Below, piece after piece: positions 1 through 8,478 of a DNA stretch of 64,000 nucleotides. This DNA is from Liolophura sinensis. Its lineage: Eukaryota > Mollusca > Polyplacophora > Chitonida > Chitonidae. The position numbers were made by a program, and so were the translations under genes. Below the pieces are notes generated by a model. It ran no database searches, had not been told where the DNA came from, and saw nothing but the letters and a program-made list of their open reading frames with translations. Position 1 is the first letter of the stretch. The number at the start of each line of letters is the position of its first letter. The stretch is from assembly GCF_032854445.1 (NCBI RefSeq), contig NC_088295.1:9056501-9120500 (forward strand). The letters run 5' to 3'.

Positions 1-263
1 TTTGCCAACTATCATACTATCGAGCAATATTTTATGGTTCGTGCTGACTTTAAACGTCACAAGGCAGCATTTCCAGCGATTTTTAAGATTCATGATCTTT
101 AAATCTATTTGTACCATTAGGACGGATAAGTAATTAAGTTGGTTATAAATGTTCTCTGTAAGTGGCAACAGCACATTTCAAAAATAACATTGCACAGAAT
201 AATGGTGCCTTTATATAGGATTTTTTCATTTGACATATTTTTATGTTGTGGTGAGAGAATTAC
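1..263 (-). other. Start of the intron after nAChR exon 7
   Basis: This sequence follows the donor at 264. No M4-like helix or acceptor-flanked coding segment is visible. The minus-strand reading frame continuing from exon 7 is AT-rich and lacks family features. Confidence 0.6.
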
Positions 264-379
264 CTTCTTGACAATAAGTGGAACTCTGGATCTGTTTCCA
301 TGGAAATACAAATTCACCACAATCACGGACAAAAATGTCGACAGGGTGATGAGTATCATATTAAGGCAATAATAGGCAC
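264..379 (-). CDS. nAChR subunit exon 7: M3 helix and start of cytoplasmic loop
   Basis: The 116-bp exon starts in phase 1 after CCCATTTCAG and encodes residues 309-347: AYYCLNMILITLSTFLSV, then IVVNLYFHGNRSRVPL and IVKK. MILITLSTFLSVIVVNLYFHG is the M3 helix of invertebrate nAChRs. NRSRVPLIVKK matches the usual start of the M3-M4 loop (PR..P.WVRK). The donor AAG|GTAATT ends the exon in phase 0; reading on gives sequence unlike any nAChR and a stop about 50 codons later. The remainder of the loop and M4 must lie left of the window. Confidence 0.93.
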
Positions 380-952
380 CTGAAATGGGAGAAATAAATA
401 TACGTAATCAACACGTGATATTCGCGTATAACACATTAAAATACATTGCCAGTTAAAAACATGTTAAAGACTGAGAAATAAGTATTTAAGTTAAGAGGCA
501 ACTCCGTCAACTAACCCATGAACTCGTACAACTTTGATGTCACACCAGACTTAATACCTTAAGAAAACTTCACATGTTTTCACCTTTGCACCAAGGCTTG
601 TGTGATTTTGAAGAGAATGAGCCCGCAGATTGAAATGCAGTATTGGTATCACCTAGATACAGTATCGTTATGTCCACTCGAATATCTGTATATGCGCGAA
701 ACCCTCCCTCTTACACCTGAGTTTATAAAGGAGACAAACACAGATAATGAACTAATGATTTTCCACCCCCTCCTCCCCCCATGGGGTTGCCATTCCTTCA
801 AAAGAGAAAAAAATGTGTCTTCGTTTTGATTAAATTCTTCTACTGTTTTCAAACTTTTTAGAAGAAGAATGTGCTCAGGCTTTACTATACAAGGTGACCA
901 CAGCCGCGAAAAAGGTGACTGACAAACATACCCATAGACTCTCACAAATGTT

Positions 953-1105
953 AATTTATTTATCTATTTATGAAGTTTTTTATTTATCTGATTTTTGGTT
1001 TACGCCACACTCAAGTACTTTTTCACTTATACCATGGTGTTCAGTCTATGACTGGAGGAAAGCGGAATGCCCGGAGTAAACCACCCACCTGTTACTGACG
1101 AACTT
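953..1105 (-). repeat. SINE-A copy, degenerate 3' part
   Basis: Read on the minus strand it keeps the SINE-A order: a CCTCC..ACCATGGTATAAGTGAAA segment, then a CTTGAGTGTGGCGTAAAC-like segment, then an ATAAATAAA tail. It is clearly diverged from the intact copies at 27582 and 47051. Confidence 0.55.
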
Positions 1106-1111
1106 TCCTTC

Positions 1112-1278
1112 ATGAATCGCACTGATGTGGACAGGTACCATCTGTGAGCGCGGAGGTTAGTATGTTAGCGCGGAGCAAATGAACCGGGATCTCCCACCAA
1201 TGAGGTCGGCTCTACCAGGTAAGTGAAATTTTCTTGAGTACTGCGTAAAACAGCAATCAAATAAATACATAAATAAAC
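1112..1278 (+). repeat. SINE-A-like copy, plus strand, tail well preserved
   Basis: The 3' end reads AAGTGAAATTTTCTTGAGTA, then CTGCGTAAAACAGCAATC and an AAATAAATACATAAATAAA tail, the hallmark of the SINE-A family. The body (GGATCTCCCACCAATGAGGT) is only loosely alike. It sits tail-to-tail with the tRNA-like element at 1280-1497. Confidence 0.55.
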
Positions 1279-1279
1279 T

Positions 1280-1497
1280 GATGTGAACACCATGTTGATG
1301 AAGACAAGTGTCTTTACCGAACATTGAACAAACTGCGCAAATGGTCCCACGAACGGCGTCAAGCGTTTGTTGTTGCTAAGACCTCGACAAGCAGTGGGAG
1401 CGGGCGAATCTACAAATTCCATGTCCGTGTTTTGAACCCGCACCTTGTGTGTCCAAGCGATTGAAACGCAATGCGCCTAGCCACTAGACCACGACAA
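1280..1497 (-). repeat. tRNA-derived SINE head, minus strand
   Basis: On the minus strand the sequence begins GTCGTGGTCTAGTGGCTAGG, an A-box-like start. About 35 bp later comes a B-box, GGTGCGGGTTCAAAAC. This is the internal Pol III promoter layout of a tRNA-derived SINE. The body differs from SINE-A, so it may be a third family. It does not fold as a complete tRNA. Confidence 0.5.
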
Positions 1498-2595
1498 ACA
1501 CTCGCACGAATGTTTACAGATCTTATCATTTAAAGTGTTCAATTTATATACTCATGGTTTTAGACAGGCCTTTAAGTGCACAATAGATCTGAAATGAAGT
1601 CGACTCCAAACTGATATGACACAAACGCCACATTTGACTAAAAATATGTACAAAAATTATTTTTTAATTCCACTGATGTGGACAGGCATGGTCTCACTGC
1701 ATGGACTCACTGCTTCCATTGGCATGGTCTCACTGCATGGACCATCGTAGTCCTTTCTCCTGAAGCATTTTGACTCCGAGGACAAGTTCTCAGGACAAAC
1801 TATTTTGAAGCAGTTTGGGTGTCTTTGGCGTCTTGCAAATAACGCTTATCCCATCCGATTGTTTATATTCATTTTACAGAATCATATCTGAGATCACCAG
1901 TAAGTTAATTTTCACATAGAAATTCATGTAGATGCAGCTTTTTACTATTTTTCTGTTAGGGCGAAGTCAAATAAATGATCCTCGCAAAGAATTATTCTGA
2001 AAACTAGTTTCAGTGTTTCAAAATGAGGACAAAACATTTACGTGAAAAGTAGTCGTAAGCTGTGACAGATGACATTTAAATTAGCTTTTTGGGAGAAACG
2101 CCTTTTTTTCGTTTGAGTCTCCAGAAGTCTCATATAAATATATAGAGGTGTTTAGTATATATTTCCCTAAGGCTATGGGACCATCGCTTTCTGAATATTC
2201 TATTGCTCCGGGCGGCTTTCGTGGAAATAAAACACATCTCTATCGAAACAGTCACTCTATAAATTTGCCACACGAAGGTTATTTCACCACGAAATTGACT
2301 GCGGGTTGTAGGTAAAGATTGCTTGCTATATTCATAGTTATTGGCAGTTAATGTAATGGATTAGCCCTGCAGACAGTGTCGGCTGAATAGGCATCTCAGA
2401 AAAGTTCCTAATTGTATGGACGTCATTTAGAACGGGATAATACAGTTGGCAATTTGTGCTAAAGTGATACACCCATGCACGCACTGTATCACCAACACGA
2501 CAAGGTATCGTAAATAGATACGCCTGGTCTACATTTTCCAATAAAAATACCGCCTGTGAAAGCAGAACATGGCCTTAATTAGTCATAGTTAAGAT

Positions 2596-2602
2596 TTATG
2601 AA

Positions 2603-2661
<59 letters not shown>

Positions 2662-2717
2662 CATTTCATAGCTATATATATATATACATTTCATAATTAT
2701 ATATACACACACACATA

Positions 2718-2769
<52 letters not shown>

Positions 2770-2798
2770 CACACCTATATATGTGTGTGTGTGTGTAG
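2596..2798. repeat. Compound AT/AC microsatellite with nested inverted repeats
   Basis: Two (AT)n runs (about 2605-2657 and 2716-2769) are separated by TACATTTCATA motifs. A matching TATGAAATGTA precedes the first run. An ACACACACATATA block before the second run is mirrored by TATATGTGTGTGTGT after it. The whole block can fold back on itself. It lies in the intron just downstream of the M2 exon. Confidence 0.9.
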
Positions 2799-2929
2799 TT
2801 AACTCGTGCGTATGAAAAATGCCACTGCCACTCGTGTTATAATGATAATTCATATGAATTGCACAATTTAGACCAAAACGAGCGAAGTGACACTGTGAAT
2901 ATGACCGTGCCAAATCCGGGTTGACTTAC

Positions 2930-3016
2930 CTATTAAGGGTATGGATGTGGCGGCTGGGGGCGTGGACTCGGCCAAGAGAAGCAGCAGGACGAAAAACGCA
3001 ACAAAAATGTTCATAC
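2930..3016 (-). CDS. nAChR subunit exon 6: pore-lining M2 helix and M2-M3 loop
   Basis: The 87-bp exon begins GT ATG and ends in phase 1 (ATA G|GTAAGT). With the G from the previous exon it encodes GMNIFVAFFVLLLLLAES, positions 4' to 21' of M2, then TPPAATSIPLI, the M2-M3 loop. Glu296 falls exactly at 20' when Lys276 is 0', so the spacing equals that of alpha7. Pore positions read Gln 2', Asn 6', Val 9', Val 13', Leu 16' and Leu 17'. The gate position 9' is Val where nearly all nAChRs have Leu. Taken alone it resembles a signal-peptide exon (ATG, hydrophobic core, phase-1 donor), but continuity with the exons on both sides shows it is M2. Confidence 0.93.
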
Positions 3017-3652
3017 CTGAAAGAAAGTTAGGGAAGAGCTAATAAATGTGCTAATGATAAATATACTAAAACGTATAACATAACGGAACTCTACTACATA
3101 CAGGATGCACAAAAAGGGAGATGTATATAGGTGAACAACAGTTCAAAATAGCAGTGGCCATTTTTAGCTAACACAATGTAACACGATGAGAAGGTCCGCT
3201 TGTCAGTGATCATATAAAACATAAGCACTAGAAGCACCATGAGCAATAACAAGGTGTCTCGAGTGGATGTTCATCTAAGCATCTGGTTCCACCACAATGT
3301 GCTGCCCATGATTTTTGGGGGGACAGTACAGTACAACAGTCCGGTATTTAGTGGAATATCTAATCTCTTGACAAAAAACCCTTGGAGGAGAAGTACTGCT
3401 TCAAATTATCCGATAATAAATTCTAAAGTATAGACTAAACATAATTTGGCTTTATTAAACCTGAGCCTTGTGTGATTTTATGGTTAACATTAAAAGTGTG
3501 ATTTTTCGTTTAAGGACATAAGAACATGCACACTGCACATGCTTCATTGTGTTTATTGTGTATATAAGGGATCAGACGGGTGAGGAGGGTTTGCTATAGG
3601 ATTGTAAAGGACGACTATTCAGTATATCCATGGATATTTGTTCCTCACTCAC
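3017..3652 (-). other. nAChR intron 5 (splits M2)
   Basis: This 636-bp intron has donor GTGAGT and an acceptor tract CTAACTTTCTTTCAG. It interrupts the pore helix between positions 3' and 4'. No repeat or other feature is seen. Confidence 0.85.
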
Positions 3653-4107
3653 CTAACTGCATCTTAGCCGGGGACTCCGGGGGTAACCAGAAGAGAACAA
3701 GGGTGAGGGACGATAGCAGCACGCAGGGTAAGATCAGAATGTAGTTATAAAAGGCCACCTTCCGGCGAAGTTTTAAGGTGAATCTTAGGTCAGGGTATGG
3801 TTCGGGACAACACACGTAGTACTTTACGTTCTTCCTGGCTCTGTGCTCCACAATCTCCCATTCATTACTGGGCACATAGTCAGTCAGATCAAAACCTGTA
3901 TAGTTATCAAAAAACTCCACATCCAGTTTGTCGCCATTGTATGTCCAGGAACCGAATTTCATATAACATTCCTGCTCATCAAAAGGAAAGAATGTGATGT
4001 CGATTGAACAAGAGCTCTTGTAGACGGCCTGGGGTACCCACAGAACGGTACCGTCACGGTACACAACAGCCAGGGCGTCTCGCATCTCTGTCAAACGTTC
4101 ATCAGCA
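3653..4107 (-). CDS. nAChR subunit exon 5: Cys loop, loops B and C, M1 and start of M2
   Basis: The 455-bp exon encodes residues 129-279. In order it holds: Cys161 to Cys175 with 13 residues between them (the Cys loop, containing FPFDEQEC), Trp182 in GSWTYNG (loop B), a sequon at Asn196, LTDYVPSNEWEI, and loop C YYVCCPEPYPD with vicinal Cys227-228 plus Tyr225 and Tyr232. M1 (about residues 246-269) follows, then the M1-M2 linker PPESPAKMQL. Vicinal cysteines make this an alpha-type subunit able to bind acetylcholine. Pro274 and Ala275 sit at -2' and -1' of the pore, where cation channels have Gly and Glu. The acceptor ends TTTGTAG, and the donor TTAG|GTGAGT cuts M2 after residue 3', in phase 1. 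Confidence 0.98.
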
Positions 4108-4647
4108 CTACAAACGATTTAAACAGAGACGAATGTAGGTTAGTGTTAAAGTCGTTAACACGACAATAGCCGTAATACGCATACCCAAACAATCATATAC
4201 GGAAGACTTGCAACTTGGATACCAGTCGTTCAGCTATTGGGCTACAAACTGATAATGTACATTACATCATTACATCAGAAATAGTTATATTATGTAAGAT
4301 AAGAAGATTACACTAATGAGTAATTAATTAATACGCTGTAGATAACAAGAACAGCGTGGTAAAATAATCCCGGAAAATAATTACTGAAATCGATAACGAG
4401 CACATTAGCTAGTTAAACAGAAGTACGAATAAAGAATCAAAAGATGTGAAAATTGCTCCTGTCACTAAAGAAGTCACACGTCCAGCAGCGAGAGAAACGT
4501 ATAATTGCTCTTTCAACAACTTCGCATCAACGATTGCGGTAATTCTGTGACCATTAGGGCACTTGAAATGTGACAGGTACTTACATTACCTGTCACATTA
4601 CCATTACCCGGTAGTCTCGCGGAAACATCAGCACTGAGAGAACTTAC
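4108..4647 (-). other. nAChR intron 4
   Basis: This 540-bp intron lies between the loop A exon and the Cys-loop exon. It contains the perfect 13-bp inverted repeat at 4567-4599. The remainder is unremarkable AT-rich sequence. Confidence 0.85.
4567..4599. repeat. Perfect 13-bp inverted repeat (hairpin) in nAChR intron 4
   Basis: AATGTGACAGGTA at 4567-4579 and TACCTGTCACATT at 4587-4599 are exact reverse complements separated by CTTACAT. The structure lies about 50 nt downstream of the exon 4 donor on the transcribed strand. On that strand the loop reads ATGTAAG, so it contains a GTAAG donor-like core. Confidence 0.85.
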
Positions 4648-4763
4648 TAATTGTACAGCATTATGTCTGGCATCCATATTTTATTCCTTGGCACGCGGAC
4701 CGAAGAAATATTGGCAAATGCGCTGGATTCATTCTCCCAGCTGAGCAGAATGTCTTTCCAACG
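4648..4763 (-). CDS. nAChR subunit exon 4: loops D and A of the acetylcholine site
   Basis: The 116-bp exon encodes residues 90-127 and two bases of Tyr128. It opens with RWKDILLSW, where Trp91 is the loop D tryptophan of the complementary face. It closes with VPRNKIWMPDIMLYN, the loop A signature, with Tyr126 equivalent to Tyr93 of muscle alpha1. Two sequons, Asn100-Glu-Ser and Asn107-Ile-Ser, are unusually close together. The acceptor is TTTGTTCAG and the donor TA|GTAAGT, phase 2. In vertebrate genes this region is split into two exons, so a fused exon here is a lineage difference. Sequence and phase agree with both neighbouring exons. Confidence 0.95.
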
Positions 4764-5064
4764 CTGAACAAAGAAACAAAAACAGAAAACAAGTCTTATC
4801 AGTGTTAGGCATCTGTCGCTGAAAAGTCAGCGAGGAGATGGCTTTTTTCCCAACTATGGTTTACAGAGCGAATATTCGGTGCAATGTATTGAATTATATA
4901 TAACTGACAATTCATAGCATCTAACTTTAAAACTCTTTAAAGAATAAAATGGAGAATGTCGTTAAAGAACAAAATTTGTCTGCACTTATATGTTACGCCA
5001 AACAAGCAGGCCAAGCTGATTTAATTGAGTTTTAGGTCGTGCTCAGGAGTTTTCATTTCCACGA

Positions 5065-5205
5065 CGTCGGAGGAAGTAAACGGGCTTCAAGAAAATAACC
5101 ACACCTTGCCTTATACCGAATATACTTCCTCACAAGTAACTGTGGGATTCGAACTCAAGATGTTATTATTTCAAAGCTTGTGATCCAAGCTAAATCAGTC
5201 TACAC
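5065..5205 (-). repeat. Degenerate tRNA-derived SINE, minus strand
   Basis: On the minus strand it shows TTTAGCTTGGATCA (A-box-like), then GAGTTCGAATCCCAC (a good B-box), then a body resembling the SINE-A central region ending near TTTACTTCCTCC. The tail is missing or lost. Confidence 0.45.
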
Positions 5206-5310
5206 GGGAAGGCTGTGGTGTGTATGGGGGTGGGGGGGAGGGGCAATTAACTGATATCAATGGTATACATTAACATATTATGTTTAAACGCGTGCTTTTC
5301 AATTTGGATT

Positions 5311-5556
5311 AACCGATAGCCTCTGTGGCCAAGTGATAATCGTGCGAGCTCAGCACAATCACCTGGAAACCTTGCACCAATAAGATCGTTGTTTGAGTTC
5401 AAGTCCATCCTGCTGGATTCCTTCCCAGATGGTGGTGAGTTTCTTCCGGAGTCTATCTGGTTTCTTAACACCATCATACGTCAGACAAGTGAAATGTTCT
5501 TGAGTACGAATTCAAATAGCAATCAAATAAATAAATAAATAAATAAAGGAATAAAT
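5311..5556 (+). repeat. tRNA-derived SINE with target-site duplications, plus strand
   Basis: The head GTGGCCAAGTGATAATCGTG and B-box GAGTTCAAGTCC precede a body ending AAGTGAAATGTTCTTGAGTA and an (AAAT)n tail. Imperfect 10-bp duplications flank it: AATTTGGATT at 5301-5310 and AATTTGAATT at 5557-5566. They show it inserted by target-primed retrotransposition. Its 3' end matches SINE-A but its centre is shorter. Confidence 0.75.
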
Positions 5557-5679
5557 AATTTGAATTTTCCAGGTCCTAATACAGCACAATTCCCGTTAAC
5601 TTTTTCAGGGTACTACATTACTGAAGTCACTGAGCGATAAGAAGAAACGTGTCATGAGCAAAATGGGATTAATACGTAC

Positions 5680-5873
5680 ATACGTCCCCCAGACGTTCGT
5701 GGTGAGGACTTGGTTACGTTCATCCAAATCCAGGATCTGTACCAAGGTAAGACCATATTCTACCACCAACTTGTCCTCGCTGTCATTCACAGGGCGTCCT
5801 AATCGGCCAACTGTATCATACGTATTCAGCAGCTGCTTAATTAACTGTTTCTCCTTAGACGAGATCACCATTC
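5680..5873 (-). CDS. nAChR subunit exon 3: N-terminal part of ligand-binding domain
   Basis: This exon encodes residues 26-89: the N-terminal helix (SSKEKQLIKQLL), the pattern NTYDTVGRLGRPVNDSED and the first beta strands ending DERNQVLTTNVW. These are standard landmarks of the nAChR extracellular domain. The acceptor is a pyrimidine-rich tract ending TTTCAG, and the exon begins in phase 1. The 3' boundary is set by phase: only the donor TAT|GTACGT gives the complete codon needed by the next exon, which starts with CGT TGG. A competing AC|GTATGT site three bases upstream would break the frame. This boundary matches the exon 2/3 junction of vertebrate nAChR genes. Asn54-Asp-Ser is a possible N-glycosylation site. 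The exon covers beta strands 1 and 2 and stops just before the loop D tryptophan. Confidence 0.95.
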
Positions 5874-6918
5874 CTGAAAGACAGGAAACACGACAGGCTA
5901 TATGTTGTGGTGACCTTGACCTACTGCAGGCGACATTACACTTCCGGCCCAGACAGAGCCATGTCCTTGAAGATGGACAGCTCGTTACCAAAGTCTTGTC
6001 CTCGGGACCCTCATTTTTAACCCTCATCTGTACAATTGTCCTTCACTACGCAAATTCAGATAATTTGTTCATGAGAAGTTTATAAATGCAGCTGCAATTC
6101 ATAATACTTTTACAAATTCTACTTGTGAAAATTTATGAAACTTTATGGGCTATCTGATATAAGGGTTGCATCCATACAGGCACGAGTGAAGGAACTTCTT
6201 TAAGAGATTGATGTATCATAGAATCCCATGTATGGGTCTATATATACTAGTACTTTCTATGCAACACACATTAAAAACCCCCCAAAAGAATGCATGCCTT
6301 TACAACAAAAATGTATTGCTTTGCTTTGAATTGTACATTTTCCAAGATACATGCGTGCTCGATGGGTGCTTTAAAAAGAGATAAATTAGTATTTTAAATA
6401 TTTATATACGTTCTTCTGAGAGATCATTTTTGTCATCACGTTCACAAAACAGTTGTATTCTAGTAGTAGTAAAAGGGGTAAACCGCTATAGGCATCAGCA
6501 GGTCGTGTGCCATAAGGTGGAATACTGCTGTATTATTATTTTCATGAATACACTGTACATTTAGTGGACTCTTGATAAAGGTTGTCACGTGGTCGAAGAA
6601 AAAAAAAGAAGAACAACAAAAATAATAATAATAAACTTTCTGGAACCTTTCTGGTCCACCAAGGGCCTTTTCTAGTTTGACGTGAAACCTCGTTTTTATG
6701 CAAACTCAGTGATGCAATTTACCTATTTTTATTTCAAAAATCAGTACCTCTGTTTGGGTCTCATCTCAGCAACGTTTTAATCGGCTTAGTTTATAGTTTA
6801 GTCTATATCAGCTTCTGTGCACGGGTAACATTGGTCCAATGGCAGAAATGCCAAAAAAATATGAGGAGACTACCCTCAAGCCTACAGACAACAAGACTTT
6901 TGGTCAATTGTCACTCAC
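5874..6918 (-). other. nAChR intron 2
   Basis: This 1045-bp intron lies between the microexon and the first ligand-domain exon. It contains short A-rich and AAT-rich simple sequence near 6598-6640 and no other recognisable feature. Confidence 0.65.
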
Positions 6919-6945
6919 CTTGAATTATTCCCCGGGATAAGAAAA
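6919..6945 (-). CDS. nAChR subunit exon 2: 27-nt microexon completing the signal peptide
   Basis: A 27-base segment is flanked by a long pyrimidine-rich tract ending in TTTAG and by a perfect donor AAG|GTGAGT. Read in phase 1 it adds IFLSRGIIQ, residues 16-24, plus the first base of a Gly codon completed by the next exon. Joined to exon 1 it lengthens the hydrophobic core to about 11 residues (Cys8 to Leu18) followed by a polar, small-residue region suited to signal peptidase cleavage near Gly21 or Gly25. Because it is a multiple of three and symmetric (phase 1-1), skipping it would keep the frame but leave a core of only about eight residues. I see no homology beyond signal-peptide character. 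The splice sites are the main evidence. Confidence 0.65.
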
Positions 6946-8410
6946 CTAAACGGATAAAACAGAAAACAAAGCAAACAAAAAGCATTTGCAATATGAAGGG
7001 GAAGAAGTGGTGAATATATGGCGACACAGCAGAGGGACAGTGCACAAACATCAGTGAACACAAAGTCTACAGGTAAAGGACTTAGTGAGGCATGGCACTG
7101 ATAAGGTATTGTCTGTATGATAAGTGGATTTATTCAGACCGTCGGCCATGCCAGCCTTTTTAAGTGATTACCAGCTGTTCATGTCATTTCCAAATATTTG
7201 CCTTTTTATAAAGTATTATATACCTGTCTGCCCCCTTAGAACACGAGTCTCTGAGCTATACTGATGTCTTGTAACTGATAAACGAGTATGGATGTCGTAT
7301 TACACTAATTCATAACTGGACAAACATAATGCTAACCGACGCACATATCTCTTTTCAATACCGTACAAAGTGTAACCAGACACATATAGAAGTGTTTGCT
7401 ACTGGTGTATCAATAGCAACGCCAAACCAATCTGTCACACTGACGGGAAGTTCTCAAAACAACAATTCAACCAAGATCTTCTAATGTGATCATATTGGAG
7501 TCATAGCTTTCAACCTGGAGGAAAAATCCTTTGCATAATGTAAGTATACAACATGAAGGTAGATAGAGCTCCTTACTAGATGAGCAAACACACGGGTTGT
7601 CTTCATCAATGTCATCCACAACTACTTGAGTGGAACTCATAATGGTCATCGTGGATGTTTCTAATATGCAATAAATCATTAATATAATTAATGGCTTTTC
7701 TCTTTTCTGTGTAGGATATTAATGTATTTATAAGCCAGTGATTCCCCCGTCATAATAACTGATATTAATTATTTTAATAATTTGGAGAGCTCTCGTTTAA
7801 TCACTTGATTACCTGTCAGTTAAATAATAATACCATCAATTCAGTAAGTATGTGAATCATGCCAATACGAAAACGTTATCTACTTTGTATATCAGTTAAT
7901 AGGAGTGTGTTGACATTTTGATCGGTTTGACATCGGACAAAGGCTCGTAGTTGTAAGCACTAATTATTGCGATAGAGCAATATAGCAATTATATCAACAT
8001 ACTTTGTTTGACTGCTATAGGTCTACACTGTGATTCCCAACTGCTTGGCATCTGTCAATGTCAATAAAACATCTCCTATTTGAGATGCAAAGATTGCCAT
8101 CGGGATCGTGATCAGCACTGAGTGTTTACTTCTCTCGATTGATCATCCATGATTACATCCATGATTACACAGCTAATGTAACAATCCGGTGGAAAGCAAT
8201 CAACGCCCATAGACAAAACCAGAAACAGTATGTAAATTATGTTCCATTATGATCTATACTGTTGACAGACCGAGGAATTAAAACAATGTAATATGTTTTG
8301 AATCTGCGTGCCTTCAGTTTAAAACAAAAAACAATAAATTGTTTTTGGAAACACTTTTGTTTTTCATAAAACAATGTGAAAGTGAGGGGAAAGTAGCGAC
8401 AATCAAAACT

Positions 8411-8478
8411 GGTGATAACTGACATTTGGTGATAACTGATATTTGGTGATAACTGACATTTGGTGATAACTAACATTT
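8411..8478. repeat. 17-bp minisatellite, four copies
   Basis: GGTGATAACTGACATTT repeats exactly end to end at 8411, 8428, 8445 and 8462, with one substitution in the second and one in the fourth unit. Confidence 0.95.

Larger units (their letters stand above)
380..2929 (-). other. nAChR intron 6 with SINE fragments and a compound AT satellite
   Basis: This 2550-bp intron lies between the M2 and M3 exons. The left half holds SINE material at about 953-1497. A direct duplication (GGCATGGTCTCACTGCATGGA) lies around 1683-1742. A compound AT/AC satellite lies at 2596-2798. The rest (about 380-950 and 1750-2590) shows nothing recognisable. Confidence 0.7.
4764..5679 (-). other. nAChR intron 3 with two SINE copies
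   Basis: This 916-bp intron holds a degraded SINE at about 5065-5205 (minus) and a better one with target-site duplications at 5311-5556 (plus). A G-rich stretch at 5225-5241 lies between them. The rest is unremarkable. Confidence 0.85.

Noticed and set aside
2596-2913. Minus-strand frame of 105 codons rich in Tyr-Ile repeats
   Set aside because: It is simply the translation of the (AT)n runs.
2930-3016. Apparent signal-peptide exon of a second minus-strand gene (ATG, hydrophobic core, phase-1 donor)
   Set aside because: Joined in phase to exons at 3653-4107 and 264-379 it reads perfectly as nAChR M2 and the M2-M3 loop, with Glu at 20'. The resemblance to a signal peptide is coincidental.
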